Shown: one piece after another, positions 52,240 to 64,000 of the stretch
How positions within the stretch are numbered: position 1 is the stretch's first letter
Layout: every line of letters starts with the position of its first letter
Source: Pseudorasbora parva
Lineage: Eukaryota; Chordata; Actinopteri; Cypriniformes; Gobionidae
Direction: 5' to 3'
Assembly (NCBI RefSeq): GCF_024679245.1
Contig: NC_090177.1
Coordinates: 41,290,303-41,354,302 of the forward strand
Length of the DNA: 64,000 nucleotides
Notes under the pieces: model-generated
Told to the model about the DNA's origin: nothing
Database searches by the model: none
The model's input: only the letters and a program-made list of their open reading frames with translations
Translations under genes and position numbers: made by a program

Positions 52240-52254
52240 CTTACACACACCTAA
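51958..52254 (+). pseudogene. THAP zinc-finger fragment with stop at the invariant tryptophan
   Basis: It starts MPKKTARYFAIRGCGRTQSL, then HKLPLHPNIRN. The invariant tryptophan codon is TGA (52054-52056), where the 46-kb copy has TGG. The open frame then continues through VYSLHFSAELFANKS and RLKHNAVPSIL, matching the CxLHF and AVPxI boxes of THAP domains. Two zinc cysteines are changed here (to F and to Y) while the histidine is kept. The last few codons belong to the Tc1 insertion. Confidence 0.65.
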
Positions 52255-53360
52255 AGGGTTATTAGGAACACCTGTTCAATTTCTCACTACTGCAATTATC
52301 TAATCAACCAATCACATGGCAGTTGCTTCAATGCCTTTAGGGGTGTGGTCCTGGTCAAGACAATCTCCTGAACTCCAAACTGAATGTCAGAATGGGAAAG
52401 AAAGGTGATTTAAACAATTTTGAGCGTGGCATGGTTGTTGGTGCCAGACGGGCCGGTCTGAGTATTTCACAATCTGCTCAGTTACTGGGATTTTCACACA
52501 ACCATTTCTAGGGTTTACAAAGAATAGTGTGAAAAGGGAAAAACATCCAGTATGCAGCAGTCCTGTGGGAGAAAATGCCTTGTTGATGCTAGAGGTCAGA
52601 GGAGAAAGGGCCGACTGATTCAAGCTGATAGAAGAGCAACTTTGACTGAAATAACCACTCGTTACAACCGAGGTATGCAGCAAAGCATTTGTGAAGCCAC
52701 AACACGCACAACCTTGAGGCGGATGGGCTACAACAGCAGAAGACCCCACCGGGTACCACTCATCTCCACTACAAATAGGAAAAACAGGCTACAATTTGCA
52801 CAAGCTCACCAAAATTGGACAGTTGAAGACTGGAAAAATGTTGCCTGGTCTGATGAGTCTCGATTTCTGTTGAGACATTCAGATGGTAGAGTCAGAATTT
52901 GGCGTAAACAGAATGAGAACATGGATCCATCATGCCTTGTTACCACTGTGCAGGCTGGTGGTGGTGGTGTAATGGTGTGGGGATGTTTTCTTGGCACACT
53001 TTAGGCCCCTTAGTGCCAATTGGGCATCGTTTAAATGCCACAGCCTACCTGAGCATTGTTTCTGACCATGTCCATCCCTTTATGACCACCATGTACCCAT
53101 CCTCTGATGGCTACTTCCAGCAGGATAATGCACCATGTCACAAAGCTCGAATCATTTCAAACTGGTTTCTTGAACATGACAATGAGTTCACTGTACTAAA
53201 ATGGCCCCCACAGTCACCAGATCTTAACCCAATAGAGCATCTTTGTGATGTGGTGGAACGGGAGCTTCGTGTCCTGGATGTGCATCCCACAAATCTCCAT
53301 CAACTGCAAGATGCTCTCCTATCAATATGGGCCAAAATTTCTAAAGAATGCTGTAAAACC
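52240..53360 (+). mobile_element. Tc1-type element nested in the THAP element, 3' truncated
   Basis: It begins at about the TTACACACACCTAAAGGGTT junction, carries a 150-bp leader and a near full-length transposase (52392-53357), and ends abruptly at GAATGCTGTAAAAC, where the C-terminal coding sequence expected of the family is replaced. The far inverted repeat was not found. Confidence 0.75.
52392..53357 (+). pseudogene. Tc1/mariner transposase, DD36E type, two frameshifts
   Basis: It starts MGKKGDLNNFERGMVVGARR, with helix-turn-helix LSISQSAQLLGFS. A 1-nt deletion near 52490 and a TAG replacing tryptophan at 52525-52527 interrupt it. The frame then reads SCGRKCLVDARGQRRKGRLI, ENTIRE second helix-turn-helix ITTRYNRGMQQSICEATTRT, WTVEDWKNVAWSDESRF (first D) and GGGGVMVWG. 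A 1-nt deletion near 52980 shifts the frame to MFSWHT..., FQQDNAPCHKARIISNWFLE (second D) and SPDLNPIEHL (E). There are 36 residues between the second D and the E, i.e. DD36E, the spacing reported for the Incomer lineage. The C-terminus after KISKEC is lost. Confidence 0.9.
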
Positions 53361-53441
53361 ACACAAACGTCATTAGATGACTTCAGACAACAGTATAAAA
53401 AACCAGTTCATGACACCTTCAATAAAACGAATTTAAGGTAA

Positions 53442-53699
53442 ACTTACTTTTTGTAAGGGTCAGACTCCAAGCTTTTGACCCTCAGCACTCTTACTTTGAC
53501 CCTTTCTTTTTAAGCGCGTCTAATCTACATATATCTAATACATCAGAAACTGGTTACATTTTGAGAAACTGGCTACATTTGAGAAGTTTTGAGAATTACA
53601 ACTCATGCTGTTGCTAATTCTGTTACCACAGACAAACATGTGATGTGACTGAGCAACAAAAAAAACAGTAAAGACTGCAGAGAACGGCATGATCGGGAA
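53442..53699. other. Non-coding stretch, no gene seen
   Basis: No supported feature between the Tc1 copy and the gag-like remnant. Confidence 0.4.
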
Positions 53700-53995
53700 G
53701 AAAATGTGAATTAATGATTCGCATCTGAAATGAGAGTATCCGATCTCACAGTTGAGGAAGTCATTGATATTTGAAGAGCAGCTGAAGCAGCCAAAACACA
53801 GGTGCAGACCGTCTGCGATCAAGGCAAAGATGTGCATGCCATGCAAAAGAGACCCAGACATACAAAGCAAAACAAGAAACCCTGAAAAACAGCCAGTCAA
53901 CAAAAACAGAATGTGATGCAGATGCAGAAAATCTGTCCAGAAAAGTGCCCAGCATATAGAGCTGATGCAAGTGGACAACTCAAAGGGAAAAGGCT
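53700..53995 (+). pseudogene. Gypsy-like LTR retrotransposon gag remnant
   Basis: Plus-strand reading gives VSDLTVEEVIDI, a stop, RAAEAAKTQVQTVCDQGKDV and HAMQKRP, and after another stop a KICPEKCPAYRADASG stretch. The RAAEA(A/S)KTQ block followed by CPAYG-like sequence is typical of fish Ty3/Gypsy gag just before the zinc knuckle. Several stops are present. No LTR, protease or reverse transcriptase is visible nearby, so this is an isolated relic. Confidence 0.5.
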
Positions 53996-54296
53996 TTTTG
54001 AGCAATGATCACATTTGATAATCATAGATTTAAAGGTGGATCACCTAAATTGACACTGAATGTATCTGAGGTGGTATGAGATGAACATTACAGTCTATAC
54101 TGCACAACAGCGCAGTGTGATCATGGGAAAGGAGCTGAAGAGTGCTGAGATCTAACAGGATCTTACCCAGAGTGAGGACAGTCAGGTTAAAAGGTCATGA
54201 GAGCCATAGGCGAGCAACACCTGCACTCAAACAGCGCAGTGTCATCTACTGGAGCTATAATAAGATCCAACTACAACTGGGCGGCTGAAGGTACAT
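53996..54296. other. Non-coding stretch, no gene seen
   Basis: It may still belong to the retrotransposon relic, but no motif is recognisable. Confidence 0.35.
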
Positions 54297-54500
54297 GTGA
54301 GGTTACACTCTAAAAACAATCCCTGTAAAATTTGCGGTAAAAATTGCTGTGGTTGCCAGAACTTTACCTTTACGGTAAAATACGGTAGCACCATGTTATG
54401 TTTTTTGGGACAGCACTTAGTTTACTGTCTATTTTACAGTTCAAAACAGTATAATTTAAAGGTTCATATTGTAATTTACATGTACACTGTAAGAATGTAT
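54297..54500. repeat. GGTAAAA/TTTTACAG-rich MITE remnant
   Basis: Repeated TTACGGTAAAATACGGTA and ATTTTACAGTTCAAAACAG motifs resemble the ends and interior of the element at 54847-55073. No clean boundaries. Confidence 0.4.
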
Positions 54501-54579
54501 TTCTAAAACATATTTCATTAACAGAAATAATGTTAAACTACCAACCTATTGAAATATAATATCTGTTAACACCTGAGGG

Positions 54580-54776
54580 CTCCACAAACGACTTATGCTT
54601 TTAAAAAAGGAACTAAAAACGTATATGTTTAGAAAGTCTTTCAATATTTAAACCGCTTTGTGTTTACATTTTTGTAATTTAATTCTTAATTGCTCTAACT
54701 GCTTTATTTAATTTTTCCCTCCCTTTGTAGCACTTTGATATTTTCTTTAAAATGTAAAGTGCTTTATGAATAAAAT

Positions 54777-54807
<31 letters not shown>

Positions 54808-54825
54808 CATCATCATCATTATACC
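54580..54825 (+). mobile_element. L2/CR1-like LINE 3' end with ATT/ATC tail
   Basis: The final segment AATGTAAAGTGCTTTATGAA, then TAAAATGTATTATTATT, leads into a trinucleotide run (54777-54825). This is a characteristic LINE 3' end with short-unit tail. Only about 200 bp remain, 5' truncated and non-coding. Confidence 0.55.
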
Positions 54826-54846
54826 TTTGATATAGTATAAGGTGCA

Positions 54847-55073
54847 CAGTGTAAAAAAAGTCAGTAAAAATAGGGCACAATGTACTGTATAAATATGAAG
54901 GATTTTTCCATATTGTTTTTTTTTTTTTTTTTACAGCTGTTTTACCGTATTTTGAATTACACTTTGCATTAGTTTGTGTTTTAAGGGTTAATTATGGAAA
55001 TTTCCATAAAATTACTGGATAATGTACTGACAGAAAATTACCAGTAAATATTCCGTTTTTACTTTTTACAGTG
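54847..55073. mobile_element. hAT-like MITE, 227 bp
   Basis: The left end CAGTGTAAAAAAAGTCAGTA faces the right end TTTTTACTTTTTACAGTG. The interior has a poly-T run and no coding. No target duplication recognised. Confidence 0.6.
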
Positions 55074-57993
<2,920 letters not shown>

Positions 57994-58219
57994 TTAGTTC
58001 ACTTCTGAATAAAAATGTCCTGATAATATACTTACCCCTGCCCAAGATGTTAATGTCTTTCTTTCATCACTTGAAAAAAACAAAACAAATTAAGGTTTTT
58101 GAGAAAAAAACATTCCAGGTTTTTTCTCCATATAGTGGACTTCAATGGGGTCCAACATGTTGCAGGTCCAAATCAATGCAGCTTTAAAGGGCTCGACGTG
58201 ATCCTAGCCGAGGAATAAG

Positions 58220-59717
58220 TCACCTTTATTTATATAGCGCTTTTTACAAGTCCAGTTGTTTCAAAGCAGCTTCACAGTGTTAACGGGAAAATAATGCAAC
58301 AGAATCGGGGTGCCAGTTCTCCTCTGGCCGATGAACAAACAATGTATGATTATGATTTTTTATTATTTATGAAAGATTGGAGTCGTCACGCCGGAGATGG
58401 GTTTATTGAGGATGTCGAGTCACGCGACATTTACAGGAGGAATTTAATCGACACGGTTTCTGCAGAAACTCCAGGGATGTGTTGGTCATGTCCAGACGTA
58501 AGTCCACCATCCGTTCCGGACACGGCCTGGATCCGGCCGACTGCAGTAAACCTCGGGATAAACAGAGAGACTAACATTAGTGTAGATGCCACTCTTCTTA
58601 TGATGTAACGAGTACATCAGGTGTTATGGGAAGTGTTCCCGGTTCCAGCTGACCTAGTTAATGCAGCCTAACAATCCGTCAATTGATCTGAATAATGAAA
58701 GTTAAAAATGTTCTATGTGTATGCCATAGTAAAGAGATGTGTTTTTAGTCTAGATTTAAACTGACAGAGTGTGTCTGCTTCCTGAACAATGCTAGGAAGA
58801 CTGTTCAAGAGTTTAGGTGATAAATAGGAAAAGGATCGACCGCCTGCAGTTGATTTAGATATTCTAGATATTATCAACTGGCCAGAGATTTGAGACCGCA
58901 ATAGACGTGACGGAGTATAATGTGTTAAGAGCTCGCTTAAGTACTGGGGAGCTAAACCATTTAGTTCGTTGTAAGTAATATGCAAGATTTTAAATTGTAT
59001 AAAACGTTTAATAGAGAGCCAGGGCAGTGTTGACAGAACTGGGCTAATAGTAAGAACTCGAGCTGCTGCGTTTTGGACCAGCTGGAGTTTGTTTATTAAG
59101 CGAGCAGGGCAACCACCCAGTAGAGCATTACAATAATCTAGCCTTGAGCTCATGAACGCATTGACTAACTGTTCAGCATTTTGCATTGAAAGCATGTGCT
59201 GTAATTTAGATATATTTTTAAGATGATAGAATGCGGTTTTACAGATGCTAGAGACGTGGCTTTCAAATGAGAGATTGGTATCAAAGAGCACACCCAGGTT
59301 CCTCACTGACGACGAGGGCTTGACAGAGCAGTCATCAAGTGTTAGACAGTATTCTCGGTTACTACTTGTGGAGCTTTTCTGTCCAATAATAAAAAAATAA
59401 AATAAAATAAAAATTCTGAATTAAATTGCAGGAAATGAATAGACATCCATTTATATATATATATATATATATATATATCAGCTATGCCTTCCGTTAATCT
59501 TGAATCAATCGTGAATTGGTAGGTTTCGTCAGGGCATGAAGAAATATAGAGCTGAGTATCGTCAGCATAACAGTGAAAACTAACGCCATGTTTCCTAATG
59601 ATATCTCCCAGTGGAGCATATACAGGGTGAAGAGCAGCGGTCCTAACATTGAGCCTTGCGGTACCCCATACTGAACTTGTGATCGGTGTGACATCTCTTC
59701 ATTTACTGCTACAAACT
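58220..59717 (-). mobile_element. CR1/L2-like LINE, 5' truncated, with 7-bp target duplication
   Basis: GAATAAG at 58213-58219 and at 59718-59724 flanks it exactly. The 3' end (left) reads, on the minus strand, AGCGCTATATAAATAAAGGT, a typical tail. The 5' end is cut within reverse transcriptase at [13 protein letters not shown]. It interrupts the foldback element's left arm: that arm's sequence continues after the right duplication (GATCTTATCTAGCAAAAC). A TA microsatellite lies inside at about 59452-59478. Confidence 0.9.
58713..59717 (-). pseudogene. LINE reverse transcriptase C-terminal part
   Basis: In order on the minus strand: [20 protein letters not shown] and [13 protein letters not shown] (palm block before the active site), then in a shifted frame a [17 protein letters not shown] YADD box, and after a TA repeat and a gap the C-terminal region from 59306: RNLGVLFDTNLSFESHVSSI, SSRLDYCNALLGG and NKLQLVQNAAARVL (thumb and connection blocks of CR1/L2 enzymes), ending KSRLKTHLF...AYT at 58713. 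Truncation and frameshifts make it inactive. Endonuclease is absent. Confidence 0.85.
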
Positions 59718-60322
59718 GAATAAGGATCTTATCTAGCAAAACCACAGCTTCACGCATTTTGTAGTCAAGTTGGAAAGGTCATGTGCGATGTAGGTGGAAC
59801 TGCAGACCCAGTGTTTGCACAGTGAGCGTGCAAAAAAGTAAAATGCCCTTTAAAAAAACAAAAACAAAAACAATGTCAAACAGGCCGATTTTGAAGTTGG
59901 AGGAGAAGTTTTTCGGCCAACCCTACCTTTTTGAATCTGAGTACAAAGACAAGAGTCACATCACGTACAATCTTTTCAACTTTATTATGTAATGCGTGAA
60001 GTCGTGGATGCTAGAGTGCTAAATGAGCATTTCTGATTAAAACATATATATAAATGTTCATAGTTTTTCAGAAAAATGGCCAATCATTTCGCTAGACCGG
60101 ACCCTTATTCCTCGTCTGGGATCGTGTAGAGCCCTTTAAAGCCGCACTGAAACTGCAATTTGTACCTTCAACCCATTGGACCCCATTGCAGTTCACTATA
60201 TGGAGAAAAATCCAGGAAAGTTTTCCTCAAAAACCTTAATGTATTTTCGACTGAAGAAAGAAAGACATGAACATCTTGGATAACATTGGGTGAGTAAATG
60301 ATCAGGAACTTTTGTGAACTAA

Positions 60323-62990
60323 TCCTTTAAGGAAGACTACATTTTGCTGTTAGCATGTTGCTATATTTAGTTGCTAAAGACTATATTTCAGCCATAAACA
60401 CTATCATCAAAGATGATTGACTTTTAGCACATAGTTTGGATTGGCGGTGTGGTTCTGTTCAGGGGTCTGTTTCCCGTACAATGACGTAACTCACTGCTTA
60501 GCTACCATAGTATAATACATTGTTAAATAAATAAGCTAGCTAGTCACGACTGTTTCCCAAAACTGTGTTGTCGCAAATTTGTTCAACCTCATTGGTTAAT
60601 GATGTCTTACAGGTGGTAGAGTAATAACTTATTTTAATAAATCCATAAAATGTTGAATTAATGCTTGATTTTTGCTATACATTTTGAACATGGCATCTGA
60701 GGACTAAATCTATTTTTTCTCAGTTATTTTCTCAGTTACTCACTTTATGTACAGATTCAATTTTTGACTCGTCCTTACGTAGGCTACTTTAGCAAGTCAT
60801 TTGCACTCTTTAAAAACAGTGCTTTAAATCTCTTGACAAACATAAAGACATAGATTACATTTGTATGTATTCTGAATAAAATATATAGATAGCACTGAAT
60901 GTCAGCTTGCTTATTTTGCTTTTTTATACCTAAGAAGACGATGATGAAGTGGAAGTAAATACGAAGAAGAAGAAGATGCAATGAGGCCAGATGAATGTAG
61001 AGCTGCTGGTCTCTCTGATGTCTGAACACAAAAAACTTTATGACAAACGCCACAGCGACTACAAAAATCTCGATAGCGTAAAATTGTGCAGCGCCACCTT
61101 GTGCATCTCTGTTTTTCAGTAAGCGCCATCTACTGTCTGGGAGAGCATTTTCACATTCAAAATCACTTGGGTATGAACACAGAAGACGTGTCAAAAAACG
61201 TCTCGAAAACGTTGGTGATAAGTGGGTGCAAAAATCGTCCCGGTGTGCACGAGGCTTTATCAGGCTGCTTATCTTTTGGAAAAGCCTTCAGCTGTCTTCT
61301 TCAAGGTTCTGACCCGCTGGTGTGTGAAAGGATGGACGGAGATGCAGTGGGATACGAAGGTGGGGTAAGGGTTGGGTTAGGTCGGGATGGAAGGAGCCTG
61401 TCAGTGGGGTTCCTGGAGGTCTCGTCTAGACTGCATAATGAAGGTGGTTTGAGGCTGATCCAGCCTGCAGAGCTGCTTTCCTGAAGAATTCCTCTACCTC
61501 AGTCAGGAAAGGAGCCGACGCCACACATGAGTACTTTGAGGTAAACCAAAGTCTTTTCACTCAATCACTTAAGATTTATTCTTTCATTTCCAATGTGTCT
61601 ATAAACAAAGAAATACGCCCTCATGTACAGCATAAGTTTGTATGTGGATGATCATTGCAGAATGTTAGTCAGAGTAAATTACCCTCACACGGTGGATTAT
61701 TCCTTGAGTGTTTAGAGTACTCACATGCGTGCCATATGTTAGCAATTCTAGCCAGCCAGAGGTTCGAATGGGGTAAACCACCACAGTAAAAAGTGTACAA
61801 CAGGATAAGCCCACCTGCGACAGATACCCACAGTTCCTCTTTGGTTAGGAGCCAATCGGAGGCCTGCTCTGATACCAGATTTCCATTTTCTCAATGTGGT
61901 GGTCCATATTTAATTTAAACTTCAGTGCTTTACAAGCTAAGAAATGACAAACAGAACACATAAACATGGCCATGTGTCCTGACAACCTATCAGAAACACA
62001 TGCTAGCATCCCTTTTAAAACTGCAAATCCTTGTATAATAATTTTACATCAGCAGTTGTTTCTGCATTGAGAATATCTGCAGTCTTGGGGAGTAACTAAA
62101 TTTTCCAGTAGGCTTACAGTAGTTTTTAGGACAGCAAAACTTTCTATGTACAAGCTAGTATTTCAAAACAGTTGGTGACAAAATGCTGCATTGCTGATTT
62201 TTATATAACATCATATTGTGCATTCAGCTTTGCAGTAGTATGAAAGAAACACTTTATTTAGACATGTACATGGTTAAAAAAAGATTTTTTTAAAGGCCTG
62301 TACAGTATTCATAGACATATACTGCTGTTTGTCACAATGCCTTTTGCAAATGAAGGTTTTTTCTAGTTGTATTAGTTGAATATAGTGTGTATGTGTCCGT
62401 TTAAGCAAAATATATGCAGTATGTTTTAAAAAATATTGCCCTCTTAAATAATTGAAATGCAGTTAGCTAGTTTCTAGTGTAGTTTGTAATGTAGCAAACT
62501 GAATGCATTTTGTGGAAGAACATTGTCTTTGGCTCGGCATGTGCGGATGATTATGGTTATCTACTGCTCATAAAACATTCTAGGCTTAAAACTACTAGGC
62601 TTAAAACATATAACCAGTTTAGATGGGGAGGATCTCAAGCTGACTAGCTGAAGATGTTACCGTAGCTATACCCATTTATAGACAAGGCACTTCCATGAAA
62701 ATAAATTCCTGCACAGCACCACCATAATGAAACAAGCTTACACAATAGAAAAGGTTTTACAAATGAACTCTGTAATATATAATTTACACATTTTTCAATT
62801 GTAGTCTTTTAAAAAGGCATCTGAAATAAAATAAAAAAGTGTGATGTAGGCCTAGTGTTGTCAAAAATATAAATTTTTCGATACATATTGATACAGAAAC
62901 ATCTGAAACGATTAGTCTTTTCCACAAAATAGATGCACAAAAACCAGCTGCTCATTCTCTCTCTTTCTCATCTCTCCGACAGCGAGTTAC
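60323..62990. other. Non-coding stretch, no gene seen
   Basis: Mostly AT-rich unique-looking sequence. Open frames at 60784-61194 and 61086-61484 overlap on opposite strands and show no domain. TAGTGTTGTCAAAAATATAA near 62852 looks like part of an interspersed repeat. Confidence 0.4.
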
Positions 62991-63006
62991 ACACAAAACT
63001 TATTGA

Positions 63007-63990
63007 AAATTATTGAAATGTTTAAAAACAAATATTCCTCAAAGAAAGATAGGAAGAGATTTGGATATTTCACATTCAACAGTGCATAACATAATTACAA
63101 GATTCAGGGAATCTGGAGGAATTTCAGTGCGTAAAGGACAAGGCCGCAAGCCTAAGCTGAACAACCGTGATCTCCGATCCCTCAGGCGGCACTGCATCAA
63201 GAATCATCATTCATCTATAAGCGATATCACCACATGGGCTCAGGACTACTTTGGCAAACCTTTGTCAAGTACCACAATACGTAGTTACATCCACAAATGC
63301 CAGTTAAAACTGTACTGTGCCAAAAGGAAGCCTTATGTTAACGGTGTCCAGAAGCGCCGTCGACTTCTCTGGGCTCGGAGGCATCTGGGATGGACCATCA
63401 CACAGTGGAAATGTGTACTGTGGTCAGATGAATCAGTATTTCAGGTATTTTTTTGGAGGAATGGACGCTGTGTGCTCCGGACCAAAGAAGAAAAGGATCA
63501 TCCAGACTGTTACCAGCAACAAGTCCAAAAGCCAGGGTCTGTCATGGTATGGGGTTGTGTCAGTGCCCTTGGCAAAGGTAACTTGCACTTCTGTGAAGGC
63601 ACCATTAATGCTGAAAAGTACATAGAGATTTTGGAGCATAATATGCTGCCTTCAAGAAGATATCTTTTCCAGGGACGTCCATGCATATTTCAACAAGACA
63701 ATGCAAAACCACATTCTGCACACATTACAAAGTCCTGGCTGCGGAGGAAGAGGGTACGGTTACTTGACTGGCCTGCCTGCAGTCCCGACCTGTCTCCAAT
63801 AGAGAATGTGTGGCGCATTTTGAAGCGCAAAATGCGAAAACGAAGACCCCGTACTGTTGCCCACCTTAAGACTTGTTTGCAGGAAGAATGGGACAAAATT
63901 ACACCTGAAACACTTCATCACTTGGAGTCTTCAGTCCCTAAACGTCTTTTAAGTGTTGTGAAAAGAAATGGCAACATTACAAAGTGGTAA
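63007..63990 (+). CDS. Tc1 transposase, DD34E, nearly complete
   Basis: A nuclear cut-and-paste transposase. The open frame gives 328 codons and lacks only the extreme N-terminus: an in-frame TGA (63004-63006) lies just upstream and no in-frame ATG precedes the first conserved block, so its own start is missing. Numbering from the TTG at 63013: first helix-turn-helix about 8-30 (IPQRKIGRDLDISHSTVHNI), AT-hook-like linker KGQGRKP 41-47, second helix-turn-helix about 52-105, catalytic D139 (WSDES), D229 (FQQDNAKPH), E264 (SPIENVW), 34 residues between the last two, and a glycine-rich MVWG box near 178-181. All catalytic residues are intact. The stop is at 63988-63990. The left inverted repeat was not found; the right one would lie beyond the window. 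Confidence 0.9.
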   Translation, partial: KLLKCLKTNIPQRKIGRDLDISHSTVHNIITRFRESGGISVRKGQGRKPKLNNRDLRSLRRHCIKNHHSSISDITTWAQDYFGKPLSSTTIRSYIHKCQLKLYCAKRKPYVNGVQKRRRLLWARRHLGWTITQWKCVLWSDESVFQVFFWRNGRCVLRTKEEKDHPDCYQQQVQKPGSVMVWGCVSALGKGNLHFCEGTINAEKYIEILEHNMLPSRRYLFQGRPCIFQQDNAKPHSAHITKSWLRRKRVRLLDWPACSPDLSPIENVWRILKRKMRKRRPRTVAHLKTCLQEEWDKITPETLHHLESSVPKRLLSVVKRNGNITKW

Positions 63991-64000
63991 ATGCTTTACT

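Larger units (their letters stand above)
57994..60322. mobile_element. Foldback element with about 210-bp arms, split by a LINE
   Basis: The left arm (57994-58219) carries TTAGTTCAC, TAATGTCTTTCTTTCATC, TTTCTCCATATAGTGGACTT and TTTAAAGGGCTCGACGTGAT. The right arm (60093-60322) carries their mirror: GGATCGTGTAGAGCCCTTTA, AGTTCACTATATGGAGAAAA, GAAAGAAAGACATGAACATC and GTGAACTAA. Without the LINE the element would be about 0.82 kb. The interior after 59725 has an open stretch reading RPILKLEEKFFGQPYLFESE that I do not recognise. A solo arm of the same family sits at 47498-47757. Confidence 0.8.

Noticed and set aside
53535..54005. Minus-strand 156-codon open frame
   Set aside because: It is antisense to the Gypsy-like gag relic and has no motif of its own.
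60784..61484. Overlapping open frames of 136 and 132 codons on opposite strands
   Set aside because: No domain or motif in either, and they overlap each other. Not supported as genes.

Overview
The window is vertebrate, non-coding and unusually repeat-rich. The families (CR1/L2-type LINEs, several Tc1/mariner lineages, hAT, TTAA-target THAP elements, many foldback MITEs, long CA/GA microsatellites) point to a ray-finned fish, and from memory of these families most likely a cyprinid. That assignment is inference. I found no convincing host protein-coding gene, tRNA or rRNA. Every long open frame is a repeat artefact or transposon coding sequence.

Layout. 1-1960 is a 172/180-bp satellite. 2.2-10.9 kb holds MITEs, including one intact 295-bp copy of a MITE called 'A' here (3226-3520), and microsatellites. 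10.9-26.6 kb is the centrepiece. A second copy of MITE A, flanked by a perfect 8-bp target duplication (CAAACTTC, 10976-10983 and 26332-26339), has grown to 15.3 kb. It took a 3.9-kb insertion with TTGGGTTA-type ends, and an internal motif was amplified into about 266 copies of a 42-bp unit (15110-26285). 26.6-36 kb is mostly non-coding with foldback elements and microsatellites. 36.2-37.8 kb is a complete but frameshifted Tc1 element. 38.0-42.3 kb is a LINE split by a hAT element with an exact 8-bp target duplication, and that hAT element contains a TTAA-flanked element and a palindromic MITE. 43.6-53.4 kb carries more MITEs, two THAP-domain (Kolobok-like) remnants and four decayed Tc1 transposases. 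53.7-55.1 kb has Gypsy-like gag, LINE-tail and MITE remnants. 58.0-60.3 kb is a foldback element holding a 5'-truncated LINE with a perfect 7-bp target duplication. The window ends in an almost open DD34E Tc1 transposase (63.0-63.99 kb).

There is no gene pathway here. What the window records is the order of insertions, plus repeated conversion of transposon interiors into minisatellites: the 42-bp array above, another 42-bp array at 8.0 kb, and a 30-bp array at 46.3 kb. The most interesting object is the 11.2-kb array. It has extreme strand asymmetry (consensus 19 C to 2 G), higher-order blocks of 41 and 50 units, and only two length-changing indels that I could find. All element boundaries were read by eye.
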